A stretch of 64,000 nucleotides of DNA from Chelativorans sp. YIM 93263 (lineage in GTDB: Bacteria; Pseudomonadota; Alphaproteobacteria; Rhizobiales; Rhizobiaceae): positions 124,001 through 188,000 of the forward strand of contig NZ_JAKCWP010000001.1 of NCBI RefSeq assembly GCF_028767125.1, written 5' to 3'. The translations under genes and the position numbers were made by a program. Every line of letters starts with the position of its first letter. Position 1 is the stretch's first letter. This document shows, piece after piece, positions 45,067 to 54,052 of the stretch. Under the pieces are notes generated by a model. That model saw only the letters and a program-made list of their open reading frames with translations, had not been told where the DNA came from and made no database searches.

Positions 45067-46389
45067 CTAACGCCCATAAACATAGTTGGGCAGCCACATC
45101 GCGAGGTCGGGGAAGACCATCACGAGGGTCAGCGCGAGCATCATCACCATAACGAAGGGTGTAATGGACGTATAGATGTCCTTGAGCTTGATCTCCGGCG
45201 GCGCCATGGCCCGCATGAGAAACAGATTATAGCCGAAGGGCGGAGTCATGTAGGCGATCTGCGTGGTGATGGTGTAGAGCACGCCGTACCAGATCAGGTC
45301 GAAGCCGAGCGCCTTCACCAGCGGCACATAGAGCGGCGCCACGATAACCAGCATCGCCGTATCGTCGAGGAATGTTCCCATCAGGATGAAGGAGAGCTGC
45401 ATCAGGATCAGGATTACCCACGGATTGAGGCCCAACTGATCGGTAAACAGCCCGTCGATTGCCCTGACGGCCCCGAGCCCGTCAAACACCGCGCCGAAGC
45501 CGAGCGCAGCCAGCACGATCCACAGGAACATGCAGGAAACGCCGAGTGTCTGCTTGAGCGAGGTTTCGAGGACCTGCCAGGTCATGCGGCCCTTCAGCAC
45601 GGCTGCAACAAATGCCGCCATTGCGCCAATGGCAGAGCTCTCGACCAGCGAAGTCCAGCCGTTGAGAAAAGGCACCATCATGGAGGCGAAGATGCCGACT
45701 GGTAGTAATCCCGCCAGAAGCAGACGGTATTTCTCCGCCTTGGAGATGTCGGCATCGGCCGACTTGATCGCAGGCCCGAGCTGAGGCTGTAACTTGCAGC
45801 GGATGTAGATGTAAAGGACAAAGAGCGCCGCCATCATCAGGCCCGGCACAACCCCGGCGAGCCACAGTTGCCCGACCGGCTGGCGGGCGATCATCGCGTA
45901 GAGCACCAGCACCACTGAAGGTGGCACGAGAATTCCGAGGCTCGACCCTGCCTGGATCACCCCCGTCACCATGCGCTTGTCGTAATTTCGCTTAAGCAGT
46001 TCCGGCAGCGCAATGGTGGCACCAATGGCCATGCCTGCCACGCTCAGACCATTCATTGCCGAAATCAGCACCATCAGGCCAATCGTGCCGATCGCCAACC
46101 CGCCTTTGACCGGCCCCATCCACACATGGAACATCCGGTAGAGATCGTCGGCAATCTTGCTCTCGCTCAGCACGAAACCCATGAAAATGAACATGGGCAA
46201 GGTCAGCATCGGGTACCATTTCATGAGCTTCATGACGGCGGAGAACGGAATCTCCGACCCGCCCGGACCCCACAGGAGCAGCGCAGCGATCGTGGCGATG
46301 CCGCCGATGGCGCCGAAGACGCGCTGGCCGGTCATCAGCATCGCCATCATCGAGGCGAACATTAACAGTGCGATCATCTCATAGGACAT
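45067..46389 (-). CDS. TRAP transporter large permease DctM
   Basis: A 440-residue permease with about twelve membrane segments: MTGQRVFGAIGGIATIAALL, YPMLTLPMFIFMGFVLSESKIADDLY, MNGLSVAGMAIGATIALPELLKR, SSLGILVPPSVVLVLYAMIARQP and YMTPPFGYNLFLMRAM. ATG 46389 shares a base with the dctQ stop. The long loop WMGPVKGGLAIGT is usual for the type. Confidence 0.9.
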   Translation of the reverse strand: MSYEMIALLMFASMMAMLMTGQRVFGAIGGIATIAALLLWGPGGSEIPFSAVMKLMKWYPMLTLPMFIFMGFVLSESKIADDLYRMFHVWMGPVKGGLAIGTIGLMVLISAMNGLSVAGMAIGATIALPELLKRNYDKRMVTGVIQAGSSLGILVPPSVVLVLYAMIARQPVGQLWLAGVVPGLMMAALFVLYIYIRCKLQPQLGPAIKSADADISKAEKYRLLLAGLLPVGIFASMMVPFLNGWTSLVESSAIGAMAAFVAAVLKGRMTWQVLETSLKQTLGVSCMFLWIVLAALGFGAVFDGLGAVRAIDGLFTDQLGLNPWVILILMQLSFILMGTFLDDTAMLVIVAPLYVPLVKALGFDLIWYGVLYTITTQIAYMTPPFGYNLFLMRAMAPPEIKLKDIYTSITPFVMVMMLALTLVMVFPDLAMWLPNYVYGR

Positions 46390-46898
46390 CAGATTTCGGC
46401 CCCGCGAAGTTTCGCAATATCCTTGAGAAGCTCTGAGAACGCCTGCAAAAGCATGAGAAAGATACCGAAGCACATGACCGATTTGATAGGCCACATCAGC
46501 GGCCGCCAAAGGCTCGGGCTGCGCTCCTGGTAATCGATCGCATACATGGTGGAACTGATGGCGCCGTAGAGCAGTACGCCGAGATACAGGATCAGGAGGA
46601 GGACGGTGAAACTGTCGAAGACCGCTTTCTTGCGCGTACTCCAGTTTCCGTAAAACAGGTCCATCCGAACATTGGAGCCCATCTGGATTGAATAGGCCCC
46701 CCCGACGAGATAGTAGGCGACCAGCGCAAACTGGGCCATTTCAAGCGTCCAAAAGGCGGGAATCGTGAACATCGCCTTGGAGATGGTCGACCACAGCAGG
46801 ATAGCGACGATTATAAAAAAGCCGTACATCATCAGCCGGCCGGCATAATAGTTGAAGCCGTCGACATAGCGGACATAGGCTCTGAAAAATCGTGGCAT
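46389..46898 (-). CDS. TRAP transporter small permease DctQ
   Basis: A 169-residue membrane protein with four segments and the DctQ-like pattern ALVAYYLVGGAYSIQMGSNVRMDLFYGNWSTRKKAVFDSFT. It is coupled to the large permease and follows the DeoR gene by 18 bases. Confidence 0.85.
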   Translation of the reverse strand: MPRFFRAYVRYVDGFNYYAGRLMMYGFFIIVAILLWSTISKAMFTIPAFWTLEMAQFALVAYYLVGGAYSIQMGSNVRMDLFYGNWSTRKKAVFDSFTVLLLILYLGVLLYGAISSTMYAIDYQERSPSLWRPLMWPIKSVMCFGIFLMLLQAFSELLKDIAKLRGAEI

Positions 46899-46916
46899 TG
46901 AAGCGGGCTCCAGAGT

Positions 46917-47708
46917 TCAGTGAATGCTCACTTGCGCCGCCCTCAATGCTGCGGCCAGATCGGCGTCGGGTGAGCGATTAAGAAAAGCATGTCGCACCTG
47001 AGTCAAATCGCACACCTTATGGGTGGCAGTCCGGTTGAGTTTGGAGTGATCGACGACGAGCGAAAGATTTCCGGCATTCCGGACCATAGCACGCGCTATC
47101 TGGGCCTCCTCGTAAGATACGTCATAAGCGCCGCTCGCATTCAACGCACTGACCGTTAGTACCACGTGGTCAGTCCGGTATTCGGCAATCTCTGCGCAGG
47201 TTTTAGCACCGTAGGTCTGATCATTGCCGACACGGTAGGCACCACCCAGAAGGATGGCGCGCGAATCGTTGCCGGCATTGGCTATGGTGTGGGCGATCCG
47301 GGTCGAGTTGGTGATTACGGTCAGATCCCTGAGCCTGGCCAGGGCTTCCGCGCATAGCAGGGTGGTTGATCCCGTATCGATCATCACGGACTCCCCCGGT
47401 TGAACCGTTCTCGCCAGCTTCTCAGCAATCTCCCTCTTGGCCTGCGTGTTTTCGGCCAATCGATCCTCGAAACGGCCCTCACGCAACCCGGCCTGACGCA
47501 CGGCCCCACCATGAATCTTGCGCACCCGCCCCTGCTCGGCCAGCACATTCAGATCTCGACGCACCGTTTCCACCGAAGCGCCGTATCTCTCAGCAATTTC
47601 TTCCACGGTTGCCCGGCCACGCTTCTCGACCAGTTCATAGATCGCCGCCTGCCGCACGGACGGCCGCATCGATTTGCCATTCAACCCAGTGGACTGGTGT
47701 CTCCCCAT
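46917..47708 (-). CDS. DeoR/GlpR family transcriptional regulator
   Basis: A 263-residue repressor-type regulator. The N-terminal HTH reads AIYELVEKRGRATVEEIAERYGASVETVRRDLNVLAEQGRVRKIHGGAV. The C-terminal DeoR sensor contains GESVMIDTGSTTLLCAEAL, LTVITNSTRIA, AILLGGAYR and SLVVDHSKLNR. Such regulators usually sense a phosphorylated sugar or polyol, here plausibly the product of the divergent FGGY kinase. It is first in the leftward operon. Confidence 0.92.
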   Translation of the reverse strand: MGRHQSTGLNGKSMRPSVRQAAIYELVEKRGRATVEEIAERYGASVETVRRDLNVLAEQGRVRKIHGGAVRQAGLREGRFEDRLAENTQAKREIAEKLARTVQPGESVMIDTGSTTLLCAEALARLRDLTVITNSTRIAHTIANAGNDSRAILLGGAYRVGNDQTYGAKTCAEIAEYRTDHVVLTVSALNASGAYDVSYEEAQIARAMVRNAGNLSLVVDHSKLNRTATHKVCDLTQVRHAFLNRSPDADLAAALRAAQVSIH

Positions 47709-47943
47709 ATCGGTAGCCTATTCACGACGCGAGATATGTCCATATGGAAATTTCAATTCGGTCAAAAAATTTGATATTTTTATACATTACAACTACTTAC
47801 CTGCCCCTTTAATGCACAACAATGCCGCCCTAACGGTCAAAAGCACTGATTGGGCGCTTGATGCGAGACGCTGCACGCGACATAGTGAAAATCGAAACTC
47901 GCGTTCCGTACGGAGCGTAATATCGCTTGAAGGCCGAGGCTCA
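47709..47943. promoter_or_regulatory. AT-rich divergent promoter region with an inverted repeat at 47765-47781
   Basis: The gap between the DeoR gene and the FAD oxidoreductase is strongly AT-rich in its left half. AAAAAT (47765-47770) and ATTTTT (47776-47781) form an inverted repeat around TTGAT, and CCATATGG lies at 47740-47747. These are plausible DeoR binding sites for both operons, but no consensus promoter is clear. Confidence 0.45.
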
Positions 47944-49332
47944 ATGCCCGCAATTTCCAACGCAGGACAATCCTACGACGTCGCCATCATCGGCGCAGGA
48001 ATAGTTGGCTGTGCACTGGCCCGCCGCTTCACGCTGGATGGTGCGCGCGTGGTTGTGCTCGAAAAAGCGCTCGACGTGCTGGATGGGGCATCGAAGGGCA
48101 ACAGCGCGATTCTGCATACGGGTTTTGACGCACCGCCCGGCTCACTCGAACAGGCCTGCATTGCTGCCGGCTACCGGGAGTATCTGGAAACCGCGGAAAA
48201 ACTTGGCCTGCCGGTTCTGAAATCCGGCGCGATGGTTCTTGCCTGGAACGAGGAACAGGCGGGTCAATTGCCGCAGCTGATCGAAAAGGCTTGCGAAAAT
48301 GGCGTTCACGATGTTGCGCCTTTGACCCGCAGCCAGATCCTGAAACGTGAGCCGAACATTTCCGACACGGTTCTCGGCGGGTTTGAGATCCCGGGCGAAC
48401 ATCTCATCGACCCGTGGGCCACCGCCCATGCCTACATGCTTCAGGCGCTTGCCAATGGGGCGGAACTCATACGCGATGCGGAAGTGCTTTCAGGCCGCTT
48501 TGACCGGCACTGGACGCTGACGACGACCCAGGGCGAGGTGGTGGCCGGCCACGTCGTCAATAGCGCGGGGCTTTATGGAGACGTGGTGGATGAACGCCTG
48601 CTCGGGCGCAAGAGCTTTTCCATCCGACCGCGAAAGGGTCAATTCCTGGTGTTCGACAAGGCCGCTTCCAACCTCGTCTCCACCACGATCCTTCCGGTCC
48701 CTACAAAGACCACAAAGGGTGTGGTCATCTGCCGGACCATCTTCGGCAACGTCTTGGTCGGACCGACGGCGGAAGACCAGGAAAGCCGAACGGACGCCTC
48801 CACCGATCGCAGCACGCTGCAGATTTTGCGGTCCAAGGGGGTCGCCATGCTTCCGGGACTCGCGTCGTGCGAGGTGACGACCGCCTATGCAGGGCTTCGC
48901 CCCGCATGCGAATACCAAGATTACCAGATCGCCTACCACGCCGACCATGCCTGTGTGACCGTCGGTGCCATTCGCTCCACCGGGCTCAGTTCAGCACTCG
49001 GCATTGCGCAGCATGTGGCGGGGCTTCTTGGCCTCTCCGGAAAACCACTTTGCAACCCGGTCATTCCGCAGGTCGACCGACTTTCAGAATACCACGCCCG
49101 CGACTGGCAGGAGGAAGGGAACGACGGAATCGTCTGCCACTGCGAACTGGTGAGCCGGCGCGAGATTGAACGGGTTCTGGACGGGCCCATGCCGCCGGCG
49201 ACGATACAGGGGCTTAAGCGCCGCACGCGCGTGATGATGGGGCAGTGCCAGGGGTTTTACTGTACGGCGGAACTCGCCGAAATGACCAGAGGCAAGCTCA
49301 AGCGCCCGCTGGGATGTGACCATGACGGATGA
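47944..49332 (+). CDS. FAD-dependent glycerol-3-phosphate-dehydrogenase-like oxidoreductase with Bfd-type iron-sulfur domain
   Basis: A 462-residue DAO-fold flavoenzyme. The FAD motif is AIIGAGIVGCALARRF, and KGNSAILHTGFDAPPGSL is a typical substrate-side loop. The C-terminal 60 residues are a BFD-like [2Fe-2S] domain with cysteines in IVCHCELVSRREIERVL and MMGQCQGFYC. The architecture matches GlpA-type dehydrogenases of anaerobic glycerol operons. ATG 47944 (GAGG upstream) fits; the longer frame covers the promoter region. It overlaps the next gene by 11 bases. Confidence 0.87.
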   Translation: MPAISNAGQSYDVAIIGAGIVGCALARRFTLDGARVVVLEKALDVLDGASKGNSAILHTGFDAPPGSLEQACIAAGYREYLETAEKLGLPVLKSGAMVLAWNEEQAGQLPQLIEKACENGVHDVAPLTRSQILKREPNISDTVLGGFEIPGEHLIDPWATAHAYMLQALANGAELIRDAEVLSGRFDRHWTLTTTQGEVVAGHVVNSAGLYGDVVDERLLGRKSFSIRPRKGQFLVFDKAASNLVSTTILPVPTKTTKGVVICRTIFGNVLVGPTAEDQESRTDASTDRSTLQILRSKGVAMLPGLASCEVTTAYAGLRPACEYQDYQIAYHADHACVTVGAIRSTGLSSALGIAQHVAGLLGLSGKPLCNPVIPQVDRLSEYHARDWQEEGNDGIVCHCELVSRREIERVLDGPMPPATIQGLKRRTRVMMGQCQGFYCTAELAEMTRGKLKRPLGCDHDG

Positions 49333-50548
49333 ACGCTGCACAGTAGCCGTTGTCGGCGGCGGTACGGCGGGGCTTGCATTGGCACGCGAACTGATGCGGG
49401 TCCAGGTGGGACGCGTTGTCGTTCTGGAACGCGAAGCCGAGGCCGGCGGAATTCCTCGTCATTGCGGCCACTATCCGTTCGGCCTGCGGGAATACAGGCG
49501 CCTGATGAAAGGTCCGGACTACGCCCGGCTCAATCGGGAACGGGCAAAGGCCGCGGGCGCCGAGATCCGCACCGGAACAACTGTAACGCGGCTCTTGCCC
49601 GGCGGACGACTGGAGCTTTCGACTCCCTGCGGCCCCTCTTCCCTTGCCGCAGAGCGCGTGGTGCTATGCACCGGCGTGCGCGAAAGTTCGCGCGCGCAGC
49701 GCCTCGTGAGCGGCGACCGACCGGGCGGTGTTCTTTCCACCGGCGCTTTACAGGGCTCGGTCTACCTGAAAGGCATCAAGCCCTTTCAGCGGCCGGTGAT
49801 TTTCGGCTCGGAGCTGGTCTCCTTCTCCGCCTTCCAGACCTGCGCGCATCTGGGCATCTCGCCTGTTGCCATGGTCGAAGAGGAAAGCCGCATTGTCGCG
49901 CGAAAACTCTTCACTCCCTACCTCTGGCTCAAACGTGTGCCGCTCTACACAGGCGTCTCCAGTCCGCGCATTCTGGGGAAGAACAGGGTCGAAGCACTGG
50001 AATTCGAGGATTGCAACGGGGCGCTGCAGACTTTCGAGACGGACGGCATCATCATGTCCGGCCGGTTCCGCCCCGAATCCGCTCTCTTGCGGCGCAGCCA
50101 TATCGCCATCGATCCAGGTACGGGCGGCCCCGTGGTCGACCAGTTTGGACGCTGTTCGGACCCCACCTATTTCTGCGCCGGCAATCTGCTGCGTCCGGCA
50201 GAGACCTCCGGCTGGTGCTGGACTGAGGGTATCGAGACCGCGCGGCGTGTGGCTAGGGATCTGGGCCAGCCTGCTCCCTCTACCTCTGTCCCGCTCGTCA
50301 CGAAGGATGCGCGGCTTCGCTTTGTCGTTCCACAGCGCCTGACCGCGACCCAGCTGGAGGATGGCATGGAACATATGTATCTTGGCCTCGAAACGGCCGT
50401 GAACGCCACTGTTATGGCGCGCTGCGGCGACAGGGTGCTGTGGAGCGGCTCTTTGCGCGGCAGGCCCGTGCGCCGGATCACCTTGCCACTCGGCGAGATC
50501 CTGCGCGCCCGACCTGACGCGCCGGTGGAACTGACGCTAGAAGGTTGA
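49322..50548 (+). CDS. NAD(P)/FAD-dependent oxidoreductase partner (GlpB-like role)
   Basis: A 408-residue flavoprotein with VAVVGGGTAGLALARELMR at the N-terminus, PRHCGHYPFGLREY, VVLCTGVRESSRAQRLVSGDRPGGVLSTGALQ and the C-terminal FAD contact PTYFCAGNLLRPAETSGWCWTEG. An extra C-terminal region of about 90 residues follows. In glycerol operons of Firmicutes a comparable flavoprotein follows the GlpA-like one, probably passing electrons on. It is translationally coupled to that gene and lies six bases before the kinase. Confidence 0.83.
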   Translation: MTDERCTVAVVGGGTAGLALARELMRVQVGRVVVLEREAEAGGIPRHCGHYPFGLREYRRLMKGPDYARLNRERAKAAGAEIRTGTTVTRLLPGGRLELSTPCGPSSLAAERVVLCTGVRESSRAQRLVSGDRPGGVLSTGALQGSVYLKGIKPFQRPVIFGSELVSFSAFQTCAHLGISPVAMVEEESRIVARKLFTPYLWLKRVPLYTGVSSPRILGKNRVEALEFEDCNGALQTFETDGIIMSGRFRPESALLRRSHIAIDPGTGGPVVDQFGRCSDPTYFCAGNLLRPAETSGWCWTEGIETARRVARDLGQPAPSTSVPLVTKDARLRFVVPQRLTATQLEDGMEHMYLGLETAVNATVMARCGDRVLWSGSLRGRPVRRITLPLGEILRARPDAPVELTLEG

Positions 50549-50554
50549 CTGCGC

Positions 50555-51973
50555 ATGATCCTCGCCGGTATCGACCAGGGAACGACAAGCACCCGCATCC
50601 TGATTGCGCGGACAGACGGGACCATCGAGGTCGCGCATGCGGTACAACACAAGCAATATTATCCCGAAGAAGGCTGGGTGGAGCACGATCCCGACGAGTT
50701 GATCGTGAATATCCGGGCATGCGCCGACGCTGCCAGCGGGGCGCTTGCCCTTGGCATCGACAATCAGGGTGAGAGCTGCCTCGCATGGGATGCGCGGACC
50801 GGGGAGGCATTGTCCCCTGTTCTCGTCTGGCAGGACAAAAGGACACTGGACGCGTTGGAACGGCTCAAGGCCGAGGATGCGGAGGCGGAAACCCTTGCCC
50901 GCGCTGGTCTTCCGCTCGATCCATATTTCTCCGCCAGCAAGCTCGGCTGGATTCTCGAACACCTGCCGGCGGCGCGCGAAGCTCGGAAGCGTGGCACCCT
51001 GCGGCTCGGCACGACCGACGCGTTCTTTCTCGACCGCCTGACCGGACGCTTTGTCACCGATGTCACCACCGCCAGCCGCACCTGCCTGATGAACCTCGAA
51101 ACGCTTGAATGGGACCCGGTTCTTTGCAGGCTTTTCGGCGTGCCGGTGGATTGCCTGCCGCAAATCGTGCCGACCACCGGTGATTTCGGTGGCCTGAAAA
51201 CCGCGAGCGGTTCGCTTCCCGTCACCGCCAGCGTGGTGGATCAGCAGGCCGCGCTCTACGGCTTCGGCTGCCGCGCGAAAGGCGAAATGAAGATCACTTT
51301 CGGCACCGGCGCGTTCGCGCTGATGGTGACTGGAGAGGAGATCATTAACAAGCCGGAGCTGGGCCTGCTGCCCACCGTGGCCTGGCAACGCGCCGATGAG
51401 GCACCCGTCTATGCGCTTGATGGCGGCGTGTTCACCGCCAGCGCCGCCCTCAACTGGGCAAAGGAGATCGGTCTCTTTTTGGATTTCTCCGCGATAAAAT
51501 CCTTCACCGCCTTCTCGGCCGTGGAAAGCGGGCTCGTCTTCGTGCCGGCGCTTGCTGGCCTCGGGTGCCCGCATTGGGATTCGAGGGCGCGCGGCGTCTG
51601 GTCGGGCCTCTCCCTCGATCATGGGGCGGAGATCATGGTCCAGTCCATCCTCGAAGGCATCGCCTACCGCGCGTCCGAAGTGATTGCGGCCATGGATCAG
51701 TGCGTCCGCTTGTCGGATGCGGTCCACATCGACGGTGGCATGAGCCAGAATGCCTATTTCGCACAGTTTCTCGCGGACATTTCTGGGCGCAGCATTTGCC
51801 CGGCCCTAATGCCGGAACTGACCGCGCTCGGAACCATCGAACTGGCGAGCCACGCCACAGGCGAAAGCTTCAATCCAAAGGTGGAGTTCGGACGGACGAT
51901 GCCGAAGCGGGATCTGAGCGCCATGGTCCCCCGTTTCGAAGCGGCCATCTCGGCATCTATCGCAGCTCGATAA
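50555..51973 (+). CDS. FGGY family carbohydrate kinase, glycerol-kinase-like
   Basis: A 472-residue kinase of the FGGY family: AGIDQGTTSTRIL at the phosphate-binding N-terminus, LGIDNQGESCLAWD, LVWQDKRT, TFGTGAFALM, GLGCPHWDSRARGVW and IDGGMSQNAYFAQFLADI. It resembles glycerol kinases but is shorter and lacks some of their substrate loops, so the substrate may be a related polyol. It is the last gene of the divergent operon. Confidence 0.87.
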   Translation: MILAGIDQGTTSTRILIARTDGTIEVAHAVQHKQYYPEEGWVEHDPDELIVNIRACADAASGALALGIDNQGESCLAWDARTGEALSPVLVWQDKRTLDALERLKAEDAEAETLARAGLPLDPYFSASKLGWILEHLPAAREARKRGTLRLGTTDAFFLDRLTGRFVTDVTTASRTCLMNLETLEWDPVLCRLFGVPVDCLPQIVPTTGDFGGLKTASGSLPVTASVVDQQAALYGFGCRAKGEMKITFGTGAFALMVTGEEIINKPELGLLPTVAWQRADEAPVYALDGGVFTASAALNWAKEIGLFLDFSAIKSFTAFSAVESGLVFVPALAGLGCPHWDSRARGVWSGLSLDHGAEIMVQSILEGIAYRASEVIAAMDQCVRLSDAVHIDGGMSQNAYFAQFLADISGRSICPALMPELTALGTIELASHATGESFNPKVEFGRTMPKRDLSAMVPRFEAAISASIAAR

Positions 51974-51989
51974 ATTCAACGCGGTATCG

Positions 51990-52302
51990 GAGGTCTTCTT
52001 CCATTGGCGGTCCACCGCCTAACGCCGATGAATAGCAGCGCCTGATAGGTTTCTCCCGGATCGCCTTCGTCGGGGCCACCTCAAGGCACAGCTTATCCGA
52101 CACAGCCTCGCGCAGCCCGGTCGTTCTCTTTCTCAAGCTCGTTCAGGCGCTTCACCTGATCGCCCTTCAAGCCACCGAATTCCTTTTGCCGGCGATAGCA
52201 CGTGAACTGCGTCGCCTCGATTGAATGAACCGCCAACCGATCGGCCTTGCGACAACAGAACAGCGACCTAGCGCGTTTCGCGACGATCTCTTCGGGTTTG
52301 TG
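51990..52302 (-). pseudogene. IS3-family transposase OrfA remnant
   Basis: Read on the minus strand, fragments of an IS3 OrfA follow in order: HKPEEIVAK, then HSIEATQFTCYRRQKEFGG, LKGDQVKRLNELEKEN. After a frameshift comes LREAVSDKLCLEVA. The usual family sequence is VTEVTYYRWRxEFGGLKxDQVKRLKELEKENxRLRxAVSDLTLDK. There is no OrfB or terminal repeat, so it is a relic of a past insertion near the tct operon. Confidence 0.7.
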
Positions 52303-52533
52303 TCCAACGTCCTCTCTAACGGCTACTAGCCTAATTCAGGGAGGCCACTCTTCGGGGCAACCAACTAACCTTCGCTCGCCTGGGGTATCGAGGCCGGAGG
52401 ATAGAAAATGCGGCCAAGAGAATTCGCATCCTACAGCAACGCTGAGGGTCAAATTCGCTTCACCAGTGTCTGAGCGGACAAATCCAGCCAGAAGTGCGGC
52501 ACCCACGGTGCCGCATCCAATTCAAGAGGACGT
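52303..52533. other. gap between the IS remnant and tctA
   Basis: No gene is visible in this stretch. Its right end holds the hairpin at 52495-52515. Confidence 0.4.
52495..52515 (-). terminator. hairpin after tctA, possible terminator
   Basis: A 9-bp perfect stem, TGCGGCACC with GGTGCCGCA, with a three-base loop lies 18 bases beyond the tctA stop on the minus strand. The following bases are not T-rich, so termination may be Rho-assisted. Confidence 0.5.
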
Positions 52534-54051
52534 TTATGATGCGGCCTCTGCTCTTCCACGCTTCACCGCTGGTCGAATGCGCAACAGCCACACGAATAGC
52601 AACGTCAAACCAAGCAGCACAAGGCTAGCAGGGCTGCGCAGGAAGATCGTCGGATCACCTTCAGAAACGATCAGTGACCGGCGCAAAAACTCTTCGAGAT
52701 AAGGTCCCAGGATGATCCCCATGAGTGTGGGCACCACTGGATATCCAAACGTTCGCAGCAGGAACGCCAGCACGCCGATCGCCAATGCCATCCACATCTG
52801 AAACAGCGAGTACGAGGAGGCGTAGACGCCCACCATCGAGATCATGGCGATAAAGGCGTACAGGAAGCCACGATTGATCTGCGACAGCCGCAGATAGACG
52901 GGCCCGAATGCCATCATTGATAGGAAAATGAAGATGGACGCCATGAACAGGGCTGCGAACATCGGCGCGATTACATGAAAATTTTCACCCAGCAGGGCTG
53001 GGCCAGGTACCAGCCCGTGGATCAGCAGCACTCCGAAGATGATTGCAGTAACCGCATCCCCCGGGATGCCCATCGTAAGTAGCGGTATCACCGCGCCGCC
53101 GCACATCGCGTTGTTGGCCGATTCAGAAGCAGCCAATCCTTCATAGGATCCTTGACCAAAGGCCTCAGGGTGCCGCGACCCGCGCTTGGCTTCCGCATAA
53201 GCTATGAACGACGCCATAGACGCACCGCCCCCAGGCAGCATGCCGATCAAAACCCCGATAATGGCGCTCTTGAGGAAGGTGAAAAGTCCCACCTCGCGGA
53301 TCTTTTCGCGGCTGGGTAAAAAGTCCCTGCGCCGCGGACGGTCGATTGTCGCTACGGCCACAGCCTTGCCCAGGCTGGCGGGGATGGATGATTGCGCGAT
53401 CAACTCGCACACAGCAAACAAACCGATAACCGCCGGAAGCAGGCTGATGCCTTCCACCAGATGGTAGCTGCCGAAATCGAACCTGCCCACTGGAACCATG
53501 GGGTCGATGCCAACGGTGGAGATCATCAGTCCGAGTGCCATCGCCACCACCGCCTTGATCAAAGGACCAGATGCGACAATGGTTACCGTCACCACCGCCA
53601 GCAATACGAGGGAGAACTTGTCAGGTGTCTGAAACTGCAGCGCCAATGCGCTGATCGGCTGCGCAAGCGCGACAAGGATGACGACCCCGACAAGCCCACC
53701 AATCGCGGAAGACAGAGCACTCATACCCAGTGCCTGGGTGCCCTCGCCCCGCTTCATGAGTGCATGACCATCCAAGGTCGTAATCGCACCAGATGGTGCA
53801 CCTGGAATATTGAGCGTGATCCCGGTGATGGAACCCGAATAGATGCCAGCCATGTAGATGCCGGCAACCATGATCAGAGCATCTGCGACGTCCATTCCGA
53901 ATGTGAAAGGCAGCAGAAGCGCGATGGCCAATGTCGCCGTCAGCCCCGGGATGGCGCCGAACACGAGTCCAAGCAGGAAGCCGCCGACGAGATGCAGGAA
54001 GCTGAGTGGTTGCGCGAGAGCAAGGAAGCCGTCTCCCAGTTGGCTGATCAT
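52534..54051 (-). CDS. tripartite tricarboxylate transporter large permease TctA
   Basis: A 505-residue membrane protein with about twelve segments. Family blocks are FGAIPGLTATLAIALLLPFTFGMD, GIYMAGIYSGSITGITLNIPGAPSGAITTLDGHALMKRGEGTQALG, MLPGGGASMASFIAYAEAKRGS, and GVYASSYSLFQMWMALAIGVLAFLLRTFGYP. TctA carries the substrate pathway. ATG 54051 follows the tctB stop by one base. A C-terminal scrap of another TctA lies at 58344. Confidence 0.92.
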   Translation of the reverse strand: MISQLGDGFLALAQPLSFLHLVGGFLLGLVFGAIPGLTATLAIALLLPFTFGMDVADALIMVAGIYMAGIYSGSITGITLNIPGAPSGAITTLDGHALMKRGEGTQALGMSALSSAIGGLVGVVILVALAQPISALALQFQTPDKFSLVLLAVVTVTIVASGPLIKAVVAMALGLMISTVGIDPMVPVGRFDFGSYHLVEGISLLPAVIGLFAVCELIAQSSIPASLGKAVAVATIDRPRRRDFLPSREKIREVGLFTFLKSAIIGVLIGMLPGGGASMASFIAYAEAKRGSRHPEAFGQGSYEGLAASESANNAMCGGAVIPLLTMGIPGDAVTAIIFGVLLIHGLVPGPALLGENFHVIAPMFAALFMASIFIFLSMMAFGPVYLRLSQINRGFLYAFIAMISMVGVYASSYSLFQMWMALAIGVLAFLLRTFGYPVVPTLMGIILGPYLEEFLRRSLIVSEGDPTIFLRSPASLVLLGLTLLFVWLLRIRPAVKRGRAEAAS

Positions 54052-54052
54052 C

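Noticed and set aside
44752-45705. A 317-codon plus-strand frame rich in His, Asp and Glu
   Set aside because: Antisense to the TRAP permease; the odd composition is the complement of a hydrophobic membrane protein.
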